Assembly: GCF_024758565.1 (NCBI RefSeq)
Contig: NZ_CP079199.1
Coordinates: 859,501 to 923,500, forward strand
Source of the DNA: Mesomycoplasma ovipneumoniae
GTDB lineage: Bacteria; Bacillota_I; Bacilli_A; Mycoplasmatales; Metamycoplasmataceae
Reading direction: 5' to 3'
Length of the DNA stretch: 64,000 nucleotides
Shown here: positions 36,407 to 47,243 of the stretch, piece after piece
Position numbering within the stretch: position 1 is the first letter of the stretch
Layout of the letters: each line of letters opens with the position of its first letter
Made by a program: the position numbers and the translations under genes
Notes under the pieces: model-generated
The model's database searches: none
Seen by the model: the letters and a program-made list of their open reading frames with translations, nothing else
Told to the model about the DNA's origin: nothing

Positions 36407-36742
36407 TTATATTTTTTTTATGATTTTTGCCAGTTGGTTTTTAAGACTAAACAAGTCTTTTAAGTTTTGTAAAGTTGAACTTAAGTTAATTTCCTTAGTG
36501 GAAATTTCAAATTTTTTGACTAATTGGTCAATATCAGTTTTGTCGCTGCTCATATCACGAATAGGCATAATAAGACCTAAATGCGAATTAGGGAAAGCTT
36601 TTTTTCCTAAAAATGAAACAAGTGCAGAGCCAACTCCACCAGAAATACAAAAAATCACGCCTTTTTTATTTGTTTTTTTAGTCTTGGCAATTCATTTTAT
36701 AATATAATATATATAATTATTTATTTGTGCATTATTTTTCAT
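36407..36742 (-). pseudogene. nadE 5' fragment captured in element copy C
   Basis: Encodes the first about 100 residues of NAD synthetase, very close to the intact gene at 58060. The ATP-loop reads SGGVGSA instead of SGGVDSA (loss of the key Asp), and the frame runs out into element sequence at 36430. Not functional as NAD synthetase. It belongs to the inverted duplication 36431-37362. Confidence 0.85.
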
Positions 36743-37362
36743 AATTAGAATAATTTCTTGTATGATTATAGTGCAAAAATAATTTTTTAGTATAAATTTC
36801 CATATATAATATACAATTTTTCCAGGAGGATATAGATGGCTTATCAAAACAATACCGCTCAATTATTAAAATCAACTAAATCATGAGCAAATATATTATT
36901 AATTATTCGTATAGTTAAATTTGCTTTAGGTGTTATAACACTTATTTTACTTTTTGCTGGAGGTGCTATTGGTGCAGGTCAGAGCAGCACTGACCCAGAA
37001 GATGCTAAAAAAGCTTTCTCAGCAATTTTAGAAGCAGCTACGTTTGTACTTGTAATGTTTGGTTTTTGGTGTGTATTAGCATTTGTTTATTGAATTTTAT
37101 TAATTATTTCCCCTTTTAAATTAAATGATCTACCAATGCGAATGAACCTAAAAAATCCTCACTTTATTTCAAAGTTTAAGCTAATTTTTGGACTTTCTAT
37201 TGTTGCAATTTTTATTCCTTTAATTAGTATAATTTATCTTATTATGCTTAGATCATTTATTTCAAAGTCAGAAAAAGAAATTATTGAAGATTCTCTTGAT
37301 TAATTTTTTGTAATACATAAGACAAAAATTTTTTTTTAAAATTAAAATAAAAAGGTGAATAA
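36431..37362 (+). repeat. Inverted segmental duplication of 57443-58375
   Basis: Gene order nadE fragment, shared promoter region, membrane gene, half terminator (AAAATAAAAAGGTG) is the reverse complement of 57443-58375. The intergenic promoter part is also conserved (AATTAGAATAATTTCTTGTA in both). Protein divergence between the membrane genes shows the duplication is not recent. Confidence 0.85.
36836..37303 (+). CDS. Membrane protein, paralogue of 57496-57966, 155 aa
   Basis: Starts MAYQNNTAQLLKSTKSWAN. The paralogue starts MPYQYDAAQLLKSTKSWAN and both end ISKSEKEIIEDSLD. About four membrane helices. AGGAGG precedes the ATG. The central helices have diverged much more than the ends, so the copy may have taken on a different function. 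No family recognised. Confidence 0.8.
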
Positions 37363-37375
37363 ACTAAACCAGCAC

Positions 37376-37457
37376 ACTTTTTTAAGATTACATCATCAAA
37401 CTAGGAAACTCGAAATATTAGAAATTCAGACAGGCTCACCAATGCCTGTCTGAATTT
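37376..37457. repeat. Right terminal repeat of copy C and duplicated terminator
   Basis: TTTTTTAAGATTA plus ATCAAACTAGGAAACTCG (to 37412) is the canonical right end of the TIR element, as in copy D. It is followed at 37422-37457 by a hairpin (AAATTCAGACAGG / CCTGTCTGAATTT), the second copy of the terminator at 33376, here serving the minus-strand gene. Confidence 0.75.
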
Positions 37458-37490
37458 TATTCTAATTAATTAAAACAAAAAAACTAAAAT

Positions 37491-38687
37491 TTAAACTAAA
37501 ATAGTCTTATTTTGCTTATATTTTATCAGGTTATAAATTGAAACTATAGGAACAAAAATGTCTAAGATATACAAAATTATATAAAAACCATTTTTTGTTA
37601 GACTTGAAAAATTTGCAATATAACGCGGTACTATGTAAAAAAAATAAAGTGAAAATGCAATACTAAATAAACCAAACAAAATGCCAATACTCACTTTTTG
37701 ACCAATAAGTTGATCAGTAGGTACAACTAGTAAAACTATGGCTGCTATCATAAAAAGGATAATAAAAATAAAATGAAATATATTTTTGATAATTGAGAAT
37801 TTGTAAAATTCTCAATTAGTTTTGGTTTTGGATTCTTCTGTGATTATTTCTTCTTTTGTTTCTAATTCTTTTTCTATAAGCGATATGTTCGAATCAAAAC
37901 TTACAGTTTTGGTGTTTCTGTAAAACAACCGACCGTAGCGTCCCAAAAAACTCGCAAAAAAAGCTAAAATAGTGGATGTTTGATTTGACTCTTCAGTTTT
38001 ATCAATTGATTTATATATTTTGAACAAATGAGAAGCTAATGAAAAAAGTAAAATTCACGCAAACCAAAATGTAAAAGCAAATATTGCCCGTAGAACATCT
38101 GCAAAATTTCTAATAAAATTATTATCGATTTGCCTAATACCACTAGAGGATAACCCATATGTAAAAATTATAGCCAATAATATGGTAAAAAATAGAGTTA
38201 ATAAAACAAAACGATTAATAATTTTCCATTTAGTTATTAGTTGTCTGGTAGTTCAATGATTGGCAATTGTATTTTTTGGACTAAACGAGTTGTTAATTAA
38301 TAAAATCGACATAATTAAAGGGAAAAGTAAAAAAGCATTTGAAAATTGTTTAAGATTTATACCAGATTGTTTAAGAATTTTATCATCCCTTAAATTTCAA
38401 GCTAAAGAAATCCGAAAAAATAATGAAATGAAAAACAAAAAAATAGCTATTAAAAGTATCGTCGTGGATACTTTTCCAATTAAAGAGTCTAGGTCAATAT
38501 TATTTTCTCTATGTGAACTCAGTCTAGGACTAAATCTAGGGGTATGTTCATATGAACTACTATATAAAACAAATAACAAAAGAAAAAACATTGTTTTAAT
38601 TATTGACAAAACAAACAAAATTCAAAATTTTCTAGAATTTTTATCATTCAATTTTTTTTCTTTTATTAGATTAATTAAATTGGTCAT
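37491..38687 (-). CDS. Polytopic membrane protein, family member 1, 398 aa
   Basis: About eight membrane helices with a charged loop in the middle ('IEKELETKEEIITEESKTKT'). It is paralogous to the next gene upstream (38872-39990): both have 'KLRDD', 'WTTRQLI.KWKIIN' and end VSIYNLIKYKQNKTILV. ATG at 38687 was chosen as the first Met. Several TGA-Trp codons. No known family recognised. Element copy C inserted at its 3' end but left it intact because the target was duplicated. Confidence 0.78.
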
Positions 38688-38871
38688 ATTTCAATTATTT
38701 TTAAATTTACCGGGTGGGTAATTTGATATTTTTTAGTTGGTTAGTTAGTATAATTTGTCTAAACGCTAAGTTTGTAAAACCAGTATATGTAAAAAGGTAT
38801 TTTAAAATAAGATAATTTTTTACAATTCCTTAATAAAAAATTAATAGTAGGATATGAAATTATGATAAGAA

Positions 38872-39990
38872 TTAAACTAAAATAGTCTTGTTTTGCTTAT
38901 ACTTTATTAGGTTATAAATAGAAACTGTAGGAACAAAAATGTCTAAAATATATAAAATTAGTCAAGCTCGTTTGGAATGCATGTTAACAGAATCTGCTAA
39001 ATAACGAGGTCCAATGTATATAAGGTAAGTCATAGTTGAAATATTAAATAAAGTAAAGAAAATTAGACTAACACCAGTGTTACGAAAAATTTCATTTTTA
39101 GTTATAGCTAGCCACATTGTTACTGTAAAAACTATAAGAAAAATTAAATAGAATATATTTTTTACAATTGTAAATTGATAAAATTGTCGACTAATTTTGT
39201 TATTAATTACTTGTGTTTCTACTTCATTTTGACTTGCTAGTGTATTTTCTGCAATTTTTAATTTTTTAGAAAGTCTCAAAACATTTTTTCAAGCATTGAA
39301 GTAAAAAAATGGCATGAAAAAAACGTAACTAGCTGATTCCCAATAAGTTTTTTCTCTTTTGTTGATTAATCTATATATTTTAAGAGAATAGGAAGCCAAA
39401 AAATAAAATGGAATTAAAAAATAGAAAATCCCAATAAAGATTGTTATAATAACAACTTCATTAAATTCTTCAAACATTGTATTATCTGTAGCAGAGCGAA
39501 GAATTAAGGAAACAATAGCAAGTACAATCGATGAAAGTCAAAGAAGAACAACCAAATCCTTAATAAAATTAATGATTTTTCATTTAAGTATTAATTGCCT
39601 TGTAGTTCAATCATTACCAATTGAAATTTTGTCTCTAAGTGACTTAGTAATTAATAAAATTGAAGTAATTAAAGGAATAAGCGCAAAACCAATCGAATAT
39701 TGCTTAACATCTAGCCCAGTTTGTCTAAAGACTTCATCATCCCTTAATTTTCAAGCAAAAAAGATACGCAAACCCAATGAGGCAAGAAACAATAATCCAA
39801 ATATAAAACTTATTGTATTTTTTAATCTTCCAATTGGTGTTGCCGAATCTGATCCAATTGTTTGTTCGCCATCAACACCGCTAATACTAGTTAAAATAAC
39901 ACCTACAATCAAAATTATTGTTTTAAAAATCGACAATAAAAAAAGAGATATAAATTTTATGGAATTATCATAATTAAATTTTCTGTTCAT
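38872..39990 (-). CDS. Polytopic membrane protein, family member 2, 372 aa
   Basis: Paralogue of 37491-38687 with the same helix pattern and C-terminus. Start ATG at 39990. A TTG at 40005 in the same frame would add five residues. Upstream of it lies a leader copied from the metalloprotease gene, so its expression signals may be shared. The 184-base gap to member 1 contains no gene. Confidence 0.78.
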
Positions 39991-40061
39991 TTTTAAATTA
40001 ATCAAATAATGAATATTTAGCCTTTTTTTAATATACGCTTATGAATATTAATTAATTTACC

Positions 40062-40190
40062 CTAATTTTCCCCCGTTATAGAAAATTGTATAATTTATTA
40101 TACCATAAAAATATAAGAATTATACAAACATCAAATGCTTAAAAAAATCCTTATTTTACTCATATTTTAGTATTATAAGCCCTAGGTTTT
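40062..40190 (-). repeat. Copy of the metalloprotease lipoprotein leader without its gene
   Basis: Matches 26572-26700 (AATTTTCCCCC, AATATAAGAATTA, AAAAAAATCCTTATTTT). At 26570 this leader ends in an ATG. Here the ATG is lost (GGGGGAAAATTAGGG on the minus strand). It is the remains of a lipoprotein promoter, possibly reused by the membrane gene at 38872. Confidence 0.65.
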
Positions 40191-40459
40191 CTCACGCAAT
40201 TAAACGAAGATTTTAAGCCTAAAACATTAAAAACATTATTTTATTTAAATTACAAAGCTGTTGAATTGGCTAAAGAAAATGTTTTTATTCAAGATATCAG
40301 CTACACGCAAGGTTCGTCAGGTTCTCCTCTATTTTACAAAAACAAAATTGTTGGTTTGTATAGGGTAAAAAATTAAAAAACGGCAAATTAACCCCGTTTT
40401 TTAGACTTATTGATTTAGATACTTATCAAGAAATTAAATCTGTAGTTTCAAAATTATAA
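40190..40459 (+). pseudogene. 3' relic of a DUF31/trypsin-like serine protease
   Basis: Encodes 'YTQGSSGSPLFYKNKIVGLY', the Ser-containing loop of mycoplasmal DUF31 (MIP-like) proteases. A frameshift follows, then '(L)TPFFRLIDLDTYQEIKS' to a stop in another frame. No start and no His/Asp part. A decayed end of a gene related to the intact one at 59548. Confidence 0.75.
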
Positions 40460-40535
40460 ACATCTCAACTTTAGTTCATAATAAAAAAAATATTTGATAT
40501 TAGGCTATTTTTCCAAAAAAAGTTAATATACTGTG

Positions 40536-40609
<74 letters not shown>

Positions 40610-40642
40610 ACATTAATAAAACCCAAACAAAAAGGATTTCTA

Positions 40643-41836
40643 ATGTCTAAGATTAAGGTATTAGAAACCTTTTCTGGAATTGGGGCGCAAGCAAAAGCTA
40701 TCGCTAATTTTCAAAAAGGCAAGAAAAAATTTTTCGAAATTGTTGCCACAGTTGATTGAGATGCTCGGTCAATTATTACATATGCTCAAATACATCATAA
40801 TGTTTTGTCTGATGTTGATAAAATTTTAAAAAAAAATCAACTTAGTTCACCAGAAAAAATAAATTTTTTTTTAAGAAAATTTGAATTGTCGCTAGATTCA
40901 AAAAGACCTTCACAAATAACAAGAAAAGATTTAACTTTTAAAAAAATTCTTGTGGCTTCGATTATAAAAAGCAATAATTTAGGTTCAATTATAAATTTAA
41001 ATGTAGAAGAAATTAATCGCTTAGCGCCTGATTTTGTCACTTATTCTTTTCCTTGTCAAGGTCTTTCGATTGCTAACATGGGCCGTGCTAATGGTATTTT
41101 TGATAAAAATTCAACAAGTTCTCTTATTTGAAATGTTTATTCACTAATCAAGGGAATGAAAGTTAAGCCAAAGTATCTTTTAATGGAAAATGTGCCTAAT
41201 TTAATATCAAAAAAATTTATTAATCAATATAAAAAGTGAAAAGAAACTTTGGAAAAAGAAGGTTATAAAACTTTTACTGCAACATTAAATGGACTCAATT
41301 TTGGTTCAATTCAAAAAAGAAATCGAGTTTTTGCTATTAGTTTTCTAAAAGAAATAAAAACACCTTTTGCCAACGACTTAGAATTTAAAAAATATATCTT
41401 AAATTTAGGTCAGGACATTTCAACCGATTTTGATAAAAGGAAACAAATTTTTCAATCAATTTTTAACTTTGATGAAAAAAATAGTGAAAATGCTGGCTTT
41501 TTAATTAATGCTACTCCATCGCGAATTATGATGGTCGAGAAGGTTGAAAAAATTAATGACTCAAAAAATTTTATTATTAGAACCTTGACAACCAAGCAAG
41601 ACAGAAATCCAAATACCGGGATTATTAAATTCGAAAATAATTTAGAAAAAAAACTTAATTATCGATTTATCTCAAATCGTGAAGCTTTTTCATTAATGGG
41701 TTTTGAAAATAGTGACTTTGAAAAGTTAGAACCTTTAATTTCAAAAAATATATTAACAAAAGAATCATTATATCGCCAAGCCAGGAAATTCTATTATAGT
41801 AACAATTTTAGAAGCGCTAATAAATTTAATTTATAA
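40643..41836 (+). CDS. C5-cytosine DNA methyltransferase, 397 aa
   Basis: Motif I 'FSGIGA' (10-15), motif IV 'PCQG' with catalytic Cys138, motif VI 'ENV' (182-184), motif VIII 'QKRNRVF' and motif IX 'NREAFSLMGF'. Motif X is degenerate ('LYRQARKFYYSNN' where GNSI is expected). A long insert between motifs II and IV is not typical. It transfers methyl to carbon 5 of cytosine in a target set by the region between VIII and IX. It is 17 bases from the DUF262 gene, so the two form an operon. This methylation could also affect the McrB/LlaJI-type system at 17-20 kb. Confidence 0.88.
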
Positions 41837-41853
41837 GATCGACAAGGAGAATT

Positions 41854-44800
41854 ATGGCGAAGAAAAAAGCTAATCAAAATGGAAAAAGTGCAAAAAATAA
41901 TAACTTAATTCCATGAAAAATTGGTACTTCTATATTTATATATATCAAACCTTTTATAGAAGATTTAGGCCAAATAATTAACAAAAAGCATTTAGATTAT
42001 AAAGTGGAACATACTAATAAAATAGTTCCTTGCTCACAATTTGCGCACAAAAAAATTACTACTAAAGATTGAAAGCGAGAAAAACACATAGCCAAGTCAA
42101 CGTTTTGACAACGTGTTGCCATACTTGAAAGTCTTAAAATTGTATCTATAAATAAAAAAAATTATCCTCCTTTTATTAGGCTTAAGATTACCAAGGATTT
42201 AGTCAATTTTTACAAACAGAATCGTGATGAATGAGATGGAAATTCAACTTTTAGGCATAATCATATTAAAAATATCGCTTTAAATTCATTTGAAAAATAT
42301 ATATCTTCATTCAAAAAAGCAAGCAAAGCGATTGATAAAAAATTAAATTTAATTTGTTTTAATTTACTTTTATCATTTGATGCTTTGTATCTTGATAGCA
42401 AATATAAAGAAATTTTAGTAAAAAACAGTGGTAAAAATGATACTGTTATAAAAGGTGCTATTGAAAGTTTCGGTGGCTTTTGAAAACCAATAATGGAAGA
42501 TATAAAAAATGATCAAGAAAGAAACATCCTCATAAGCAAAATAGAAAATTATCTACAAAAAACAATAGAAATTTTAGAAAAGGGTGAAATTAATAATCCC
42601 CAAAATTTAGTAGTTAACAGTAAAATAAAAAATAATGAGTCTAAATTCATTAACACAGAAGATTTAGAAATAAAAGACGAAAAACTAAATAAAAATAATA
42701 GCGAAGTTCTTGATATGAAAGATGAATTTGAAGTTGTCGAAGTGAAAGATGAAGACGAAGATGAAGATGTAAGCGAAAATGATGAACCAATAAAAAGTAA
42801 AACTTCTATAAATAAAAGCTGAATTAATGAAATAATGAAAACTGAAATAAAAAATAATTATATCAAAAATGATATTAATATTGATTCAGACAGAGAAAAA
42901 AGCAAAAATGTGTCTTCAGAAACAATAACAGTACAAGAATATTTACAAAAATTTCATGAGTACCAAATCTATTTACCTTTTTTTCAAAGAAATTATACTT
43001 GAGATAGTCGTCTAATAGCGAATTTTTTTGACCTAATTTTCAAGGAGTTTGATACAAAGGAAAATTTTTTATTTTTAAACACGATTATTTTTGCAGAAAA
43101 AAAAGCAAGCGAAGGGTTTTGAATTGTTGATGGGCAGCAAAGAACTGTTTCTATTCTCTTAATTTTGATTAGTATACTAAAGATGACAAGCCATCCTGAC
43201 GAAAATATATTTTTAGAACAGGCGAGCATTTATCAAACAATAAGCAAAATATTGAACAACTTTTCTAAAAACAATAGCCAATATACCCCTCTGCTAGAAT
43301 TTATTGAAAATAATGAAAAAATTGACGACCCTATTTTTTCTAAAAATATACAAAAAATTATAGAAAAATTATATGAAATTAAAACTAATAAAAACTCAGT
43401 AGACTGAATAAATGACTTTACAAATTTTATTTTGGATAAGGTTTTATTAACATTAATTAGAATTTCAGAAATTAAAGATAAGCAATTTGCAAAACTTTTT
43501 ATTAGTATAAATGTTCAATCAAAACCAATTGACGTGGTTGATTTAATTGCTTCAAGGGTAAATGAAGAATCCCAACAAGAACAAATTCCATATGTCAAAC
43601 TGATAAGACAATATTTTTATCATGGCGGAAAAAAGGAAAATAAAGATAAACTAGGCGTATTTTTACAAAATCAACAATATTTTATTAACGATGAATTTAA
43701 TACCCAAAATACAGAAAATAATTTATTTTCTTTATATCAGAAACTTGATAATTTATTAAATAAATGAACAAATAACAAGGCATTAACTGAAGAAACGTTA
43801 CAAACATTTGTTAAAAAGATATTAGTCTTTGAATATGGATATGTCGGACATATAAATGTTTTATCAAATCAAACAGATATAAATGACGATGGCATAAAAG
43901 TTTTAATCCAAAAATTTAAAGACACAATTCATAGAAATGAACTAGCTTTTATAAATTTACAAATCAATATGATTTCAAAAAAAGGTGCTAACAACCCCTA
44001 TTCATTAATAATCGAAAGTGCAATAAAAGAATTTCAAATTTTTAATGACGGTCTAAACTTGACAAAGGAAAAAGCAAATTTAGAGTTATTTAGTTCTGTT
44101 TTATTTCAAATTGAAAAGTCTAAAATTATTTATTACAGCAATTTTCGTGGTCAATCATTAAGAAAACGAATCTATACGATAATGTCACAGCAAAAAAATA
44201 ATCCAAGTTTTTTAAGAAATGACAAAGAACTTTATCACAAATTAGTAGAATCGCTAACAAACGAAAGTGATGAAGCTAATCTTGATGATTTTAGAAACTT
44301 CATAGATAAAGAAGGCAAAAATGATAAAAATTTAAAAAAAAATGTTATTTTGAGAGTGCGAATTAGCCTTAGAAAAAATGGAGAAATTCATCCAAAATAT
44401 AAAAAACATTTTGAGACTGAATTTACAAGTCAATTAACGAATTTATACAATAACACAGACGATCCTATTTCAGTTGATCACTTTTTTCCACAAAAACCTA
44501 GCAAGGATTATAATATAGGATTTTTGATAAATAACGACAAAAGTTACCAAGAAAAGTATAATAAAATAGTACAAAAAATCGGAAACTTAATACTTCTTCA
44601 TAAAGATACTAATTCAAGAAAGCAAAATAAAAATTCTGAACCAATCTGCCAAAATATACAAGATGTTTTGATTCAAGGCGCGGTTGATAAAAACGGAAGT
44701 AAATTAGAAAGTCTTTGTCCAAAAGATAGGCCTAAAGGTCTTTATTATAAAATTGAACCCGCTGATAAAGATCCTAAAAATCTTGAAAAATATAAAGAGG

Positions 44801-44898
44801 ATTTTGAAAAAATTGAACAACTAATTAATAATAGAACTGAGCAAATATTCGAGATTTATTTTGAAATTTTCTTTAATAAAAGAGAAAAAACTAAATAA
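41854..44898 (+). CDS. DUF262/DUF1524 (GmrSD-like) nuclease with novel N-terminus, 1014 aa
   Basis: Residues about 355-470 are a DUF262 ParB-like domain: 'YLPFFQRNYTW' and 'WIVDGQQRTVSILL' (DGQQR near 426). The C-terminus has a DUF1524 HNH site: 'SVDHFFPQKP' (Asp875-His876), 'KIGNLILLHKDTNSRKQNK'. GmrSD, SspE and BrxU share this pair and use NTP-stimulated DNA cleavage tied to DNA modification status. The first about 340 residues form an extra region with a possible winged helix ('KSTFWQRVAILESLKIV') and an acidic linker (DEDEDEDVSEND). AAGGAG precedes the start. Coupling to a C5-methylase suggests a self/non-self restriction pair, not a plain type IV enzyme (inference). Confidence 0.82.
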
Positions 44899-45004
44899 AT
44901 TAAAGCGTTTTTTAGAGTGTTAAGTTCTATTTTTGGACTGGGGTTGTCAGTTTCTAAGCACGAATAATTTAAATTAAAACTATTTTTAACAGTTAAAAAA
45001 TAAT

Positions 45005-45032
45005 AAAAAAAATAGCAAGCGCTATCTTTTTT
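45005..45032. terminator. Bidirectional terminator between nuclease and pepA genes
   Basis: A-run plus ATAGC, loop AAGC, GCTAT plus T-run. The genes on both sides converge here. Confidence 0.8.
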
Positions 45033-45053
45033 AGTGAGATTAATTTAGATTTT

Positions 45054-46427
45054 TTACTTTGTTAAAATATATTCAACAAGAGTTTTGACCATTACGCCAG
45101 TTGGAAGGTTGTGAACAAAGGCGGTTGCGGCAATATCTAAATGAAGAAATGGTTTGTCTTCGACAAATTCAGCAATAAACATTGCAGCAGATGATGAACC
45201 AGCTTTACCTGAAAAATCGGTGTTTTTTAGATCTGCTACTTTTGAGTCACGAATATTTTGGGCAAAATCTAAATGTAGTGGCATTCTTCAAATTAATTCA
45301 CCAGCTTCTTTTGATGCTTCATTGAAACTTTTTCAAAGTTTATCATCATTAGCAAATGCGCCAGTAAAAGTTTCGCCAAGAGCAACACGAATTGCTCCTG
45401 TTAGAGTTGCTACTGAAATAATTTCGGTTGCATTTTCTTCACGAATTGCATATGTAATTGCATCTGCTAAAATTAAACGACCTTCGGCATCAGTGTTGTT
45501 AATTTCAACAGTTTTACCGTTTTTTGATTTTCAAACAGAATCAGGTGTATTTGCATCACCATTTAGCCGGTTGTCTGTTAGTGGTAAAACGGCAACAACA
45601 TTAGCTAGAGGATTAAATTTTGAAAGCGCATCAATAGCAGCAGCACAAATTATTGCCCCTGACATGTCGTATTTCATGTCATTCATATACATACCAGTTT
45701 TTATATTATATCCACCAGAGTCAAAAGTTATTCCTTTTCCAACAAAAGCGGTTTTATACTGGCTTCCTGGCAATCCTTCATAAGAAATAACAACAAGTTT
45801 GGCATCATAAGTTGAGCCACGATTTACAGCCAAAAGTAAATTCATCCCTAATTTACGAATTTCTGACTCGCCAAGAACCTTAACAGTTAATTTAGGGTTT
45901 TGTGAAATTTTTTTCTGTATTTCAGCTGCTAAAAACTCAGAAGAGGCAATGTTTGGCGGGATATTTTGGTAATATCGAGCATAATTTACGGCATTATTTA
46001 TTATTTGGTATTTATTGATTATTGGTTTCAATTCTTCTAAATAACTTGAGACAACTAAAATATCACGATATTTTGCTCGCTGTTTATCATATTCTGCTCT
46101 TAGCGAAAAAATATCAGAACGAACAAAAGCAACAACTTCAATTAAATAACGAAGGAAGCTATTTGGAAATTTATCAAAATCAATTTGGATATCTCGTGGG
46201 TAACTAGCTAGTTTTTGTGCGATTTTTCGAAATCTTGAAGGTGTAAATTCTTTTGTGCGCGAACCTAAATTAATATATGCTTTATTTTGGCCAAGATATT
46301 CAGTGATTGCAAGGTCTTCTTTTAATAGCATTGGGATTTGTGAGTCAAAAAAGACAGGTTCAATTGTTATCCTATTTGATTCGAATTTATTGGAATATTT
46401 GACAAAAATTTCTGAAAATTTTTTCAT
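45054..46427 (-). CDS. pepA: M17 leucyl aminopeptidase, 457 aa
   Basis: Metal and catalytic motifs of M17 are present: '[16 protein letters not shown]', 'MKYDMSGA', and the signature 'NTDAEGRL'. Removes N-terminal residues from peptides. In mycoplasmas it supplies amino acids and is often also surface-exposed. Length is normal. The ATG start has no strong ribosome site. Monocistronic, converging with the nuclease operon. Confidence 0.93.
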
Positions 46428-46604
46428 TATAAATATGTGAACCTTACTAAATTAATTGTATATAGCTTAAAAGTTGTATTATAGCAAATTATAGCCTAAA
46501 AACTATATTTTTTTTGAAAAAAAATAAATATAAAAAAAGTTATTTTAAATTAATGCACTAATTTAATAAAAAGTAATCTAAAAAATATTAGTAAAAATAC
46601 TGAC

Positions 46605-47210
46605 TTAATTAAAAGTGGCTTCTAAATACTGTATTTTATAACCTAATCTAACTCATTTTTCTTCATAAGAAGTCAAAACATTTTCGCTATGGCGGGAAGA
46701 ATTTAACAAATCATTAGTTTGGTAAATTATTTTTCAACCATTTTGTTCTAAAGATTCTAAAGAGTATTGGAAAAATTTTTGATTGTCTGTTTTTAATTTT
46801 AAAAGACCGTTTTTTGTTAGTATTTCTTTATAAATATCAAGAAAAAGTTTGTATGTAAGTCTACGCTTATAGTGTTTTTTCTTTGGTCAAGGATCAGGAA
46901 AGGTAAGCCATAGCTGGCTTACCTTTCCGTTTAACATTGACAATAAATTTTTTGCATCACATATAATGATAAAAAAATTTTTTAAATTATAAGTATCAAC
47001 ATATTTTAAAGATTTAACAGCAGCTGTGGGAAATTTTTCAACACCTAAAAACTTTTTAGAAGGATTATCAAAGGCAAGTTTTGTAATCATTTGACCTTTG
47101 CCCATTCCTACTTCTATTATTCAAGAATCATCAACAAATATTGGATTTTCAACTAGTAAATTATGTTTTTGAATTCTTTCAAGTGCATCTGGAATATTTC
47201 TTAGTCGCAT
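46605..47210 (-). CDS. trmB: tRNA (guanine-N7-)-methyltransferase, 201 aa
   Basis: SAM motif 'EVGMGKGQ', and the TrmB signature 'TFPDPWPKKKH' with 'NGWKI' and 'YEEKWVRLGY' near the end. Modifies G46 in tRNA. The start ATG at 47210 gives [10 protein letters not shown]. The family's Asp/Pro-rich active loop is intact. Confidence 0.92.
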
Positions 47211-47243
47211 ATTAAAATAGAAAACTATTTTTAATTATTTTTT

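Larger units (their letters stand above)
33497..37412 (+). mobile_element. TIR element copy C: composite with nested IS and captured host genes
   Basis: Left end CCTGAGTTTCCCAGTTTGAT (33497). Right end GGAAACTCG preceded by the canonical TTTTTTAAGATTA (37376-37412). Inside, in order: IS3 element (33542-36043), core with A19 (36102-36120), mini-ORF ATG TTT TTG CCA TAA (36208-36222), hairpins A, B and C (36356-36394). The core breaks at 36430 and a 930-bp host segment follows (36431-37362: nadE fragment, promoter region, membrane gene). The whole is flanked by direct repeats of about 130 bp (33368-33496 and 37414-37543). Confidence 0.65.

Noticed and set aside
36407-36742. Functional second NAD synthetase
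   Set aside because: The ATP-loop Asp is lost and about 60 percent of the protein is missing.
45154-45783. 209-codon plus-strand frame opposite pepA
   Set aside because: Pure shadow of the conserved aminopeptidase coding strand.
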